This document shows, in pieces, positions 13,750 to 23,999 of a stretch of 64,000 nucleotides of DNA. Origin of the DNA: Effrenium voratum (taxonomy: Eukaryota; Sar; Dinophyceae; Suessiales; Symbiodiniaceae); contig CAUJNA010002913.1 of the NCBI GenBank assembly GCA_963377175.1, positions 457,095 through 521,094 on the forward strand, read 5' to 3'. A program made the translations under genes and the position numbers. Under the pieces are notes generated by a model. That model was not told where the DNA came from, searched no databases, and was given only the letters and a program-made list of their open reading frames with translations. Position 1 is the stretch's first letter. Every line of letters begins with the position of its first letter.

Positions 13750-15955
13750 AAAAACGCATCTACAACCATGATCATGATCTGTTTTTATCCCAAGTCAGCT
13801 CAGGTCCCTTCAGCCTCTTCTTGCTCGGGAAATCCCTCACCCGCTTTTTGCTTCAGGTACGTTTGGGAATTTGATCGAGTCCGTTGTGGGTGTTCGCATT
13901 GATATCAACCCTCGCAAGTTGGGCCGGGAGTTGGCCCCAGTGGTTGGCTGAAGCTGGGACCTCCGGGGACGGCCGTCTTTTCCTGCACCCGTGCCCAAAG
14001 GACGATGGCCCACAACGCGGCTGGCAGTCAAGGACACGAGCAAATGAGTGTGTTTCCTAGTTTTTGTGGTTGAAATTCCTCCGCCAACCCCAAATGGAGC
14101 ATAGACTGGATATGCGTATTCACCCAACACGTGGGCACCGAAAAAAGGCGTCACTACAACCCCCTCACAAGACCCCGGCCGTTTTCGGCGCCCCGACCTT
14201 CGGGGCCATTGGGCACCTGGATGCTTCAGCCACCCTCCCGGCCTGGAGGTTTTGGGGGTCGGGGCCGGTCGCGCCACCGGCCTGCGTGACATCGGGCTGG
14301 GAGGCCCGAGCGTTCTCTCTAAACATCGGCCATCGAGAGGGGCTCATTTTCTGGGAAGCTGGTTTGGGATGTCTTGCAAAAGGAGTGCCGTAACCAAACC
14401 AATCAAAGAACCCCTTGGGTTCCTCGAAGTGCCAGTGGATGCTGTTTAGTGGCCACACGTTCTCGGTGGCTCACATCCTGTGTTCAGAGTAGACGGTTGG
14501 TCAGGTCCAGTGGCGCCATGGCGAAAAAGCCTCTCGCATGCCCAACATCCCTTGAGAGCGGAGAAGCGTGAGGCAGCGTGTGGGTTCCCCGCTGGCAGGT
14601 TTGGCCGCGTTTCCACATTGAAGATTCTGCAATACACCAGCTGAGATGGATTCCTCCAACCAGCTGAGTTCAACGCGCCACCAAACATCAAACCCAAGGA
14701 AACCGAAACATGTACTCAAGCGTCGAAACAGCGACATGACAAATCCTCAGCTCAACGTGTCGATCATTCTGCACGGCTTTCCAGGGAGCTGGGAAATGTG
14801 GACAAAAAGCCAAAAGCTCAACCGCTATCTCAAGGTGCGACACCCTTCCCTAATCACGGGCCTGCCTCATGGGCGACCCACAGTGACTCCGAGCCACACT
14901 TGTTCACGATGCGCAGCCGGTTGTGAGGCCTTGGGAATGAGCCACATCTTGGCGTCGATTGGCCGTGGAAAAGACTTACTTTGTTTTGGTAAGTGGAAAA
15001 AAACCGATGTAGCCCCTCTCCCCCTTCACCACCCTGTGGTTCTGGGTAGGTTCGCTCAGCTTAGATTGGATTCGCTGGGTGGTATATAAGCCGTGCCATG
15101 GATGCCCAGGGATGGCTGGGGGTCCTGGGCGAGGCTTTTCGCACTGAGAGACCCACCCGCCAACATAGACTGAAGCACACCTTGGTTTCCCTTCCTTCCC
15201 AATCTTTGGGAACCCCTGCATCTGCCAAACATGAACTAAACATGATGTATACAACAATGATTGCAAACTCTGCAGCAAGATATCCCCAAGCAACAATCGG
15301 CATCTCCCCTCCACGTGGGTTCGGCCATGGTTGTTGCAACACAACCGTTTTAATTCAAAGGAGTTTCTCCATCGCTAAGACCACTCTGTCACTGTAAAGG
15401 GCATTCCGCCCTACACAAACACACACACACACAAATAAGACCTGGAAGCTGTAAAGAGGATGGCAGCCCAGCAAATGAGGCAAGTTTTTGTGGCGTGCTT
15501 CAAAATGAAACCCATGGTTGGTGTCCCTTGAGAAAGTCCTTCGACAACCACCTCAAAATAATGTCAAAGGAACTTGATAAGGAAGAGCAACCAGTACAGC
15601 AGCATGGCGCAAACAGCTAGAAGCGTGTTAGGGAACCGTTGGGGCCTCCCTCCCATGGCACACAGACTTCGCCCCAGCTGAGTTCGTTTAAGTTTAGCCA
15701 CAGCGAATGAGAAAATGTCTAGTGAACATATACAACATGACTGCCATCAAAAAGCGACAGGGAAGCGCAAAAACAGTCGCCCGCGAGTGCAGGAAGACGT
15801 TGCTCGATCGGGGACCGAGACCAGCGCCGACCCCAAACAGCATGTTCCGGAACTGCCACAACCGCCATCCACATTTCGCGCCGTTTCTGGCAGTCATGGC
15901 AATTCTGGTCCGTAGGCAGCCTTCCAGTCCCCCCCCCCCCCGAGGATTGAAATGA
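13750..15955. other. No supportable gene
   Basis: A GC-rich patch at 14165-14310 stays open in several frames and has splice-like signals (CTCCCAG on the minus strand), but no frame stands out. A short (AC)n run lies at 15412-15437. Nothing else could be supported. Confidence 0.5.
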
Positions 15956-15959
15956 CCTC

Positions 15960-16435
15960 CCCTGCCATCTCGGGGCCGGAGAGCCGTCTCGGGGCCACAG
16001 TGCCCAACACGGCGTGCCGGCCCGCAAATGACGCTCACCCGCCGGCGCTCGGGACCCGGGACGGCACTCGGGGCCCGAGACAAAGCTTGCGGCCCGCATC
16101 ATGCCCGCTAAAAGGCCCGGACAACATAGAGCAGTTCGTAATCATGACGATAACCACTTGGGGGACCATGGTAAGCCGGGGAATAACCAGGCTTACTGGG
16201 CCCAACCCGAGACGCTGTTTGGCCCGAGTCCGACACACGCCCACTTGCTGGGGCACGACTTGTAAAGCTATTTAGCTACAACCTGCTTGGTGGACCTACA
16301 GCCCTAGTACAATTGGGTTTAACAACTTACAAAAACTGAGAGCCCGCGACGGCACTCGGCGCTCGAGACACCCCGAGCCCAGATTCGCTTACAGGGGCAC
16401 ACGACTTGACTCGGCGGGCATCCCGCGTCAAGCTC
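15960..16435. repeat. Cluster of the dispersed word CTCGGGGCC
   Basis: Variants of CTCGGGGCC and CACTCGGCGC recur at irregular spacing, often followed by GAGAC, within about 450 bp of GC-rich sequence. Some copies are self-complementary (CTCGGGGCCCGAG). The pattern matches the other word clusters in the window but is more degenerate. Confidence 0.55.
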
Positions 16436-16495
16436 ACCAGCGGCACCCTCACACCCCTTCACTTGAAGCTAGACCCTCATGCAGCTTTCAGCAAC

Positions 16496-16640
16496 CTGAG
16501 GAAGGACTTGCAGCATTTGATGAGAACGATAAAGCAGACTCAGTTCTCTTCTCAAGGCTTCCGCTTCCCGGGCCCCCGAGGTTCCAGGCTTGAGCAAGGC
16601 GTCCACGGACTCCACGTCAATTCGGGCAAAAGGCCTGGCG
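16496..16640 (-). CDS. Probable internal exon, unknown protein
   Basis: Minus-strand reading gives a protein-like segment with a charged helical stretch ([18 protein letters not shown]) and no stop. It ends in CCTCAG/GTTGCT, a canonical GT donor at 16495, in phase 0, and starts after GGTCTTCCAG, a plausible acceptor. Third-position GC is high in this frame. The + strand frame over the same bases is poorer. It lies 130 bp from the large CCAA/GGAA microsatellite, which would then be intronic. No family recognised. Confidence 0.45.
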
Positions 16641-16768
16641 CTGGAAGACCTCATGTTTTTGGCATGATGTTCTTTGTATGTACATAAGTATACAAGCATA
16701 CAGCTTCATATGTATTCAGAATCATTCATTATTACAGTACATCCGTCGCCATCATACAGAAAAACACA

Positions 16769-17099
16769 ACAACCAACCAACCAACCAACCAACCAACCAA
16801 CCAACCAACCAACCAACCAACCAACCAACCAACCAACCAACCAACCAACCAACCAACCAACCAACCAACCAACCAAAACCAACCAACCAACCAACCAACC
16901 AACCAACCCAACCAACCAACCAACCAACCAACCAACCAACCAACCAACCAACCAACCAACCAACCAACCAACCAACCAACCAACCAACCAACCAACCAAC
17001 CAACCAACCAACCAACCAACCAACCAACCAACCAACCAACCAACCAACCAACCAACCAACCAACCAACCAACCAACCAACCAACCAACCAACCAACCAA
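16769..17099. repeat. (CCAA)n microsatellite
   Basis: About 82 units of CCAA, with one AAAACC slip near 16875 and one CCCA slip near 16909. It joins a purine-rich array at 17100 without any intervening unique sequence. Open frames across it (Asn-Gln-Pro-Thr repeats) are artefacts. Confidence 0.98.
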
Positions 17100-17764
17100 G
17101 AAGGAAGGAAGGAAGGAAGGAAGGAAGGAAGGAAGGAAGGAAGGAAGGAAGGAAGGACGGAAGGACGGAAGGACGGAAGGACGGAAGGACGGAAGGACGG
17201 AAGGAAAGGACGGAAGGACGGAACCAGGAAGGAAGGAAGGAAGGAAGGAAGGAAGGAAGGAAGGAAGGAAGGAAGGAAGGAAGGAAGGAAGGACGGAAGG
17301 ACGGAAGGACGGAAGGACGGAAGGACGGAAGGACGGAAGGACGGAAGGACGGAAGGACGGAAGGAAGGACGGAAGGACGGAAGGACGGAAGGACGGAAGG
17401 ACGGAAGGACGGAAGGACGGAAGGACGGAAGGACGGAAGGACGGAAGGACGGAAGGACGGAAGGACGGAAGGACGGAAGGACGGAAGGACGGAAGGACGG
17501 AAGGACGGAAGGACGGAAGGACGGAAGGACGGAAGGACGGAAGGACGGAAGGACGGAAGGACGGAAGGACGGAAGGACGGAAGGACGGAAGGACGGAAGG
17601 ACGGAAGGACGGAAGGACGGAAGGACGGAAGGAAGGAAGGAAGGAAGGAAGGAAGGAAGGAAGGAAGGAAGGAAGGAAGGAAGGAAGGAAGGAAGGAAGG
17701 AAGGAAGGAAGGAAGGAAGGAAGGAAGGAAGGAAGGAAGGAAGGAAGGAAGGAAGGAAGGAAGG
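17100..17764. repeat. (GGAA)n / (GGACGGAA)n compound array
   Basis: Pure GGAA at both ends flanks a central block of the 8-mer GGACGGAA that runs from about 17284 to 17630; a shorter block lies near 17153-17225. The ordered layout (GGAA, 8-mer, GGAA, 8-mer, GGAA) suggests the C variant arose once and was amplified inside the array. Confidence 0.98.
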
Positions 17765-17827
17765 ATTGGAGGGAGAGACGGACGGACGCACGGATGGGTG
17801 GATGGATGGATGGATGTATGAATGAAA
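17765..17827. repeat. (GGAC/GGAT)n tail
   Basis: A short run of GGAC, then GGAT, units closes the preceding compound array. Confidence 0.9.
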
Positions 17828-18550
17828 GAAACAATAGCTGAGCCTTGCGCTTGGGAGTAGCGCGCAAGATTCGAAACGTGGGCGTTCTTATTCATCCCCG
17901 ACTCCCGACATGAATGTAGCCTGATGTCTTTCAGAAAACCGAAGCCCAAGGAAGGTCCCCAACCCTTCTCCCAAGTGAACTTCTGCGGAGGCTGCCTTGC
18001 CAAATAGAATCAAACGATATGAGAAAGGCTTGCCTTATGTCTTGATGGGCTTTCCTCACAGATCACTCAACCCGCGCACCAGCAGGCCATCTGAAGCGTG
18101 GCTGGCATCACAAGCCCAGCATGCCAGCGAGAATCCTGAGCTACGCGGCACGTGTGATGTGCACTTGAACAGCCAACCCTCAAAATACGAAACAGACCCC
18201 CCCTTTTAGGAACCGCTTGCCAGAGCGACTTCGACTGTCGCTAGTTCGCCAAGGCGCAGAGCAAACAGCATTGACCTCAGAACGCATGCCAAGGACCTGC
18301 AGTTCCTACCGGGGCCGTTGCAAAAATGCATGGATGTGCCTTCTTGGAAACACTTGCGCGCAAAATGGAACGCGGCGCCAATTTTGGCTGGACAATCAGC
18401 CATCAAGGGGGGAATGCCAGAATGCCAGGGTTCGACTTTGGGTCCACGTTTGGTCCCTACAAGGGGGCGATGGTGATCCCGAGCCTATGGTTGATAGTAT
18501 CCAGGAAGTAGGGAAGAAGGGGGAATTCCTATCGAGGAATCCCACTGCAC

Positions 18551-18605
18551 CTTGGAGAGCCAGGAAACGCAGGTTTTGAACGAGGCGCTGACTGAATTCT
18601 TGAAT
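18551..18605 (-). CDS. Candidate 55-nt exon
   Basis: The minus strand shows a strong acceptor (pyrimidine-rich CCTGCTTTGCTTCAG ending at 18606), 55 open bases, then CCAAG/GTGCAG, a canonical donor at 18550. Two frames are open; the more protein-like one encodes IQEFSQRLVQNLRFLALQ. It lies on the same strand as the 16496-16640 exon and might belong to the same gene, but phases do not join directly, so another exon would be needed between them. Confidence 0.4.
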
Positions 18606-18619
18606 CTGAAGCAAAGCAG

Positions 18620-20000
18620 GCTTAAGGGTTCCAAGCACCGGCAAGCAATCCAAAATGCCTCACAAAGCAAGTTGGTCGGTTGGAGATAGCCCTTCAAACT
18701 CCGAGATTTCAGTCTGACTCTCTCCAATTAAGCCCGCACATGCACTGGGGGATCACTGGCCATTGCGGTCTATATTGGTTTGCCTCAAAATGAGGAGGGG
18801 CCCTCAAAATGGTTGGTTTTCTCTTGGTCTTGCTCTAGAGCCAATCAGGAGGGTGGTAGGCTACGCTAATACAAAGCCTCAAAAGGGTCAATGCGAATCC
18901 CTACTACGCAGGTCTCTCGGCTAATGGCCGGAATTGCGAACCACAACAAGGAACCTGCCACGCCAGACTATATCAGTCTTGCTGTTGCGCTCACAAGTTC
19001 AACGCAGGCCCAGTAAAGCATGGGGGGGCTGCTCGAGAAAAGCCCCAACTTACAGCATCGGTGCTTAATCGATCTGTTTGGGCAGGCATACACAATCGAT
19101 CTGTCCACAGGGTAGAACACACCGCTTCAACGCGCAGGGCCCCCGGCGTCCGGCGACAGGTGGCGAGGACGTGAGTTGCACAAGGCTTAAGCTTGAGCTG
19201 AGGAGTCCGACACCAGTTACGATAGATTCCATGCAAACCAGACACATGCTGGAGAAAAACAAAAAACAGACACTTCGTGCTCGCTTGGCGATATTTGGGG
19301 CTATGAGGGAAGGAACGGCAACAAAGGCTTAAGGGTCGCGCGACAACGACAATCACACTAGGCAACCCACAAGTCGGTGTCCATCTCGTGCAGAAATGGC
19401 AACAACTTCCTCTTCGCTTTTGGATCAGATGTAAGTTGAGCATGGGCGGCAAACCTGACCGCGTGACCGTACATCTCATGTCCCATGTCCAATTGAGGGC
19501 CCATGGTATGTCCTTGAGCACATGGTGGTAGCTCAGCACCGAGTTGGGTTTTGCATCTTCACCCTGACTCACAGCAGCACAGCCTCCTGAGGGCTTTCTG
19601 ATCCATTCCCGGTTCTGCCTTTTGGGCTCAGCCAAGCCGGGTCAAGGTCAAAGTACCCCACCGTTGCTGAGCCCCATGCAACCTACCGCCTTGGGAAGTT
19701 TCCCGCTGGCGGCTCAAAAGACAGGACACCAACCTCATGGGACCACGACTTTGAGACTGCGCCTAGTTGATTCTTCGTCAACGCTTTCGGGCCTTGAGGC
19801 TGCTTGGTCTCTCCTTCTGTCATGGTCAAAAGGGATTCTGCCTAAGACTCTTGACAACGGCAGTCCGCTACCAAATACAAACTAAGCCAGCATCCAAGGC
19901 TAATTGGAAGATGAGAATTTCCTGCAGACTCCAGAGGAGCAACTCACCCCTGTATGGGAACCACGTCTCAAAGCTTTTGAGCTTTGGGACTTCGTTTCGA
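18620..20000. other. No supportable gene
   Basis: Only short overlapping open frames. The word AATCGATCTGT is repeated at about 19065 and 19093. No splice-flanked coding segment could be argued. Confidence 0.45.
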
Positions 20001-20005
20001 GCTAG

Positions 20006-20158
20006 CGCTCAATTTTCGACACCCTGTCCACAATGAAGACCTTGAAGTATAAGGGTCTATCATCCAAAATCACGTACAGAACTAGAAGGGCGGCGGCTCC
20101 TGTGTATGCTTGGGAGTGGCCCTTGCTGATTTTCACTTACCAGGTTGTGCTTGTGGCT
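20006..20158 (+). CDS. Exon-like segment, paralogue of 30968-31091
   Basis: An open frame of 51 codons between TAG at 20003 and TAA at 20159. Its middle encodes KYKGLSSKITYRTRRAAA followed by a Trp/Leu/Phe-rich stretch ending in IFTYQ. The segment at 30968-31091 on the same strand aligns to it at both DNA and protein level (TRRAAAP against TKKAAAA, PLLIFTYQ against SLLTFIYP), with one codon indel. A donor-like CCAG/GTTGTG follows at 20143. Conservation of the reading frame between two diverged copies argues for coding ancestry. Product unknown; it could be part of a dispersed element. Confidence 0.4.
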
Positions 20159-20806
20159 TAATTGCCTTTTTCCCCCAAGAAATTTGGAAAATCGTGAGTC
20201 CCCTGGCTTGGTAATTCAAAGCTCGTCCTGTCCCTCCCACATGGACCATAGACTATCAGTAGTTTTGACCGGATGTCAAAGGGCGGCCAAAAAGAAAGCC
20301 GTTGCCCCAACTTCTCACGGCTTGTGCTCAGGACATTTAAGTTCCAAGCTCTGTCTGTCTCAAGGCACCCTTGGATGTTTGGCCACGAGCCTTGTGTGAA
20401 GCGAGTTCAACCAAGGACTAGACTTAGGGCACACAGCAATGTGCATCCTACTGTGGCCAACCATATCCATATCTCTGCAATTGCCCCCGCAAAACACAAA
20501 GGAGTACCTGAAAGACGATGAAAGACACTACACTACACAACGCCATTTCCAAAATCTGGTTAACACCCCGTGTCTGGAGAGAGAGGTTTGCCAGCCCGAA
20601 ATTCCCGAAACCCTCAACTCGAAACCCAACTCCCAAAACCCTCAGTCCAGGTTGAGAGAGATTTGAAAGGAGAGCCCCTTGAAACCCTCAAAAACAAGGG
20701 ATGCCCGTGTAAAGGGCCTACATCCTGGTGAGCCCGTTTCACACAAAAAAGTCGGCAGATCCAATCCGAGGTTCCGAACCAAACTCCCCACCTCCACCTG
20801 GCCCAG

Positions 20807-20893
20807 CTGCTCCGCCGCGTACTGGTCTGCGGAGACCTCGGTGGAAAAGGCACGAGCTCGGCAGTCGGAAATAGAAGGGGAACTATTGCCAAA
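20807..20893 (+). CDS. Candidate exon, helical acidic/basic segment
   Basis: A pyrimidine-rich acceptor (CCCCACCTCCACCTGGCCCAG, of which the last base is 20806) precedes an open segment that encodes CSAAYWSAETSVEKARARQS and continues with EIEGELLPN. Composition and high third-position GC look coding; the minus-strand frames are less protein-like. The 3' boundary is unclear, with no clean GT or GC donor. It lies 650 bp downstream of the 20006 exon-like segment on the same strand, so a shared gene is possible. Confidence 0.35.
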
Positions 20894-21013
20894 TGTGCCT
20901 CATTGTGTGACGACCCTAGGAACCAGAAGAGTAGAGTCACAGGAAGGAGGTCACAAAAACACCATGAGAGCGGTGATCAAAATCAATAGCAAGTTGCGAT
21001 GATATCATTTGGC

Positions 21014-21985
21014 GCTTCCGCGTGCTTCCGCGCGCTTCCGCGCTGCGGGCGTTTGCTTCCGCGCTCTCATTTCCCTTCCGCGCCTTCCGCGGCTTGCGTC
21101 TCTTCCTTGCCAAGCCAACACAGCCCCCAAGACTTTCCGTTGCGTGGAATGGCTCCACATATTTTCCCGAGTCACCACGCAGGCCTCTTGGAAAGGGCTG
21201 GCTGGGCCGACATTTACTGTTGAATCGAAGCGAAGCAGCCAGGGCCAAAAAACGATTTGTTCGGGCTAAACAAATCGTTTTTGCTCCCGGGGCTTAGAAG
21301 GCCTGAATTCGCGGAACACTGGAGGAAGGGCGCGGAAGGACCGCGGAAGTGTTCCGTGATTTGGATGACTTGTGTGCGACGCGTTGTTCTCGTTGGCCCT
21401 GTGCGGGAATCGTAGCCGCGGTGTGTCGTGAGGCTTCACGTTTGCGTTGCAAATCTATTGGGATTCGCTTTTCAGGGCTCGTCGTAACAGTTGTAACAGA
21501 AACTGGATGGCTCCACGTTGCACAAGGATGTCTCAAGCACAGGCTCGCAATCTCTTCAGGGCTTCCCAAGCATGGCTGTTTCACTTTCCTGTTTCTAGCA
21601 TCCAAGCCTTTAGTATCACCAGCTATGCCGGCAAATCCAAAGCCATGGGCCGATCTGGCCTCATCTTCTCGTGGATCTACTCGAGTCCTCCCGCCGGGCT
21701 CTGCTAGCAAAGTTGTGCCTCTTGCGGGGTGACGGCCAAAACAGATTGTGAGGCCACTTGCAAGCCCGGGGTGCGGAAACGATGCCCAAACAAATTGTTT
21801 TTTTGGCCCGGGAGCGAAAACAACTGTTGGGCCCAAATCGCTTGAGAGCAAAATATTTCTACACGCTTTTGACGCTCCAAAAATGCTCCCCTTCCGCGCC
21901 CTTCCGCTGCGCAAATCTCTTAGTCAAGTCCGCCGGCCCTTCCGCAAGCTTCCGCGGCCTGCAGAAAACCTTCCGCGCGGATTGA
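21014..21985. repeat. Cluster of the dispersed word TTCCGCG
   Basis: CTTCCGCG/CCTTCCGCG occurs about six times at 21014-21095, in the opposite orientation (CGCGGAA) three times at 21311-21350, and again forward about five times at 21892-21985. A second word pair, GGGCCAAAACGATTTGT and relatives, occurs at about 21243, 21735 and 21786. The sequence between copies is not otherwise repeated. Confidence 0.75.
21248..21282. repeat. Perfect 14-bp hairpin
   Basis: AAAAACGATTTGTT at 21248-21261 and its exact reverse complement at 21269-21282 are separated by the 7-base loop CGGGCTA. The structure sits inside the TTCCGCG word cluster. The right arm ends in a T run, so it superficially resembles a terminator, but nothing else supports that in a nuclear genome. 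Confidence 0.8.
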
Positions 21986-22284
21986 TTTCAGCGCTCCCTT
22001 ACTTAAATTGCTTTGAGCATTTTTGATCGCCGCTCTGGAGCTTGGGGTTGAATGGAGCTCAGGTGGGGAGGCGTCCAGCGGCGGTTTGCGAGCTTGTGGG
22101 TTCATGAGTATAGGGAATGGGTTGATGTTTGAGTTGGAGAGCTTGTGGGATGATGAGTTGGTGGCTTGTGGGTTTGGCTGATATCATCATTGCGTGCGAG
22201 TCGCAAAGTAGCCATCTTGACGGTTTCCGGCTCCGGTGCCCGCTTGGTCTGCCTTTTGGTCAACCTCCTTAGGGTAATGAAGGG

Positions 22285-22960
22285 TTTGCTAGCACGTGCT
22301 GGCACATGGTGGATTGACGATTGAAGATCGAAGATTTTCCTGAGCAAGTGTTTGTTGGATTGTTAAATCATTTTGCGGCAATCCGGATGTGCTAACACGG
22401 ACTATTACATCCTGGAATGAAGCTAGAAGACTGAAGATGCCAAGAAGAGTTTGCGGAACATCTATAAGCACATCCTGGGTTGAAGATTGAAGGTTCCCAG
22501 AAAAAGTGCCCATGGAATCTTCAAATATTGCTGCAAACCAAGATGTGCTACACATCGTGGAGTGAAGATTGAAGATCGACGATAAACAGAAACAGAATCC
22601 GCAGAATCTGCAATCCGGTGTGTGTTAGCCTGATGTGCTAGCACGCGCACCAGATTGAAGATTGACGATTGTAAGTCTTTGTGGAAATCTTCAATCTTCA
22701 ACCTCAATGCAATCCAGGATGTGCTCTTGAGAATGGCGAGGGCACGGCTACAACCCATGGTTTTAGCACCATACTCGCGACAACCATGTCTTTTTGTGTC
22801 AAAATGGAGTGGACCTCTAAATCATACCTGGACTCTTGGGTTGAACCTTGAGGATTGAAGATTCCGAAAACAAAAAAAACAACTTCAAATCCATGCTTAT
22901 AGTGCAAACCAGGATGTGCCAGCGCGTGCTACATCTTGGAATCCTGGAGGCTCGACGGAT
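22285..22960. repeat. Degenerate tandem repeat of two linked words
   Basis: Roughly six diverged units of about 90-130 bp. Each has a GATGTGCTAGCACG-like block (22292, 22385, 22545, 22635, 22716, 22914) followed by a GATTGAAGATTGAAGAT block (22318, 22432, 22478, 22562, 22652, 22850). The first block is partly palindromic (TGCTAGCACGTGCTGGCA). Divergence between units suggests an old satellite-like array. One block near 22688 is inverted. Confidence 0.7.
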
Positions 22961-23344
22961 CGGTGCTCTCAGTCCCCAGCGTTGTCAATGTGGTGAACCT
23001 CGGAAGCTTCGGGTCAAACGCCATGTTTCAAGCATGGGCATTGGCGATTGGTCATAAACCCCTGTGAGTTGGCGCCCTGAACAAGAAAAAGCAAACGGCA
23101 AACGTCCAACCTGCAAGTCCTCTAAAATGGCGTGGTTGGGTAGACAGCATGTGTGTCTTGACATTGCGTGGTCTTGCAAGCAGTCGGCCTAAGTCCATGA
23201 TCCTGCCATTGGTCTTCCAGGTGGTAAGCGCTCTGAAGGAAGCGTGCCATGCTGTCTGCGAACAATTGCGAGTGGAAATGCACCATAGGTTTCGGCCATT
23301 GCAGGGAATGCTTGGAAATCTCATGTTGGCACAGGATGGAGTAT

Positions 23345-23487
23345 GCAATAATATAATGCATACAATATAATTAAGTATAATGCCGGACAATACAATATAT
23401 TGTGGCATACTAATATAATGTGGCATAATATAATATAATATAACATATGAACATACTATATATCTACACATACTATGATATAATATT
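23345..23487. repeat. AT-rich ATAATATAATG repeats
   Basis: About 140 bp of imperfect ATAATATAATG/GTGGCATA units directly upstream of the CCCA microsatellite. Confidence 0.85.
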
Positions 23488-23752
23488 ATATGCCCACCCA
23501 CCCGCCCACCCACCCAAGCAAGCAAGCAACCAACCAACCAAGCAAGCAAGCAAGCAAGCAACCAACCACCCACCCACCCACCCACCCACCCACCCACCCA
23601 CCCACCCACCCACCCACCCACCCACCCACCCACCCACCCACCCACCCACCCACCCACCCACCCACCCACCCATCCCACCCACCCACCCACCCACCCACCC
23701 ACCCACCCATCCCATCCCACCCATCCCACCCACCCACCCATCCCACCCATCC
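23488..23752. repeat. (CCCA)n microsatellite with CAAG/CCAA units
   Basis: Begins with CCCA and CAAG/CCAA units, then about 35 units of CCCA, ending with CCCAT variants. Open frames through it are not genes. Confidence 0.97.
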
Positions 23753-23999
23753 AACCATTTGTGTAACCGTGTAGACATGGCCGCCTTGCCTTGTCCAGTC
23801 TAGGAACCGCTCTCGCAAATGGAACAACTTGCGACTTGCTCGATCTGATGGAGTCGGGCTCGCCATAAGTTTGTCCCAAATGAGAACCGTCTTCCACTAA
23901 GAGCCCCCTTCCCGGGTGAAGTTCCAAGGGCTCGTCACACAATTTGCAGAACGCGAAAAATCTGGTTGGTTTCCATGTGCGCCTGCTGTTTCAAACCCA

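Noticed and set aside
14165..14310. GC-rich patch open on both strands
   Set aside because: Possible minus-strand exon (GGATGPDPQNLQAGRVAEAS), but no frame or boundary could be preferred and no neighbour exon was found.
16674..18003. Open frames of 361-423 codons of Asn-Gln-Pro-Thr, Glu-Gly-Arg-Lys or Pro-Ser-Phe-Leu repeats
   Set aside because: Translations of the CCAA and GGAA/GGAC microsatellites; no coding evidence.
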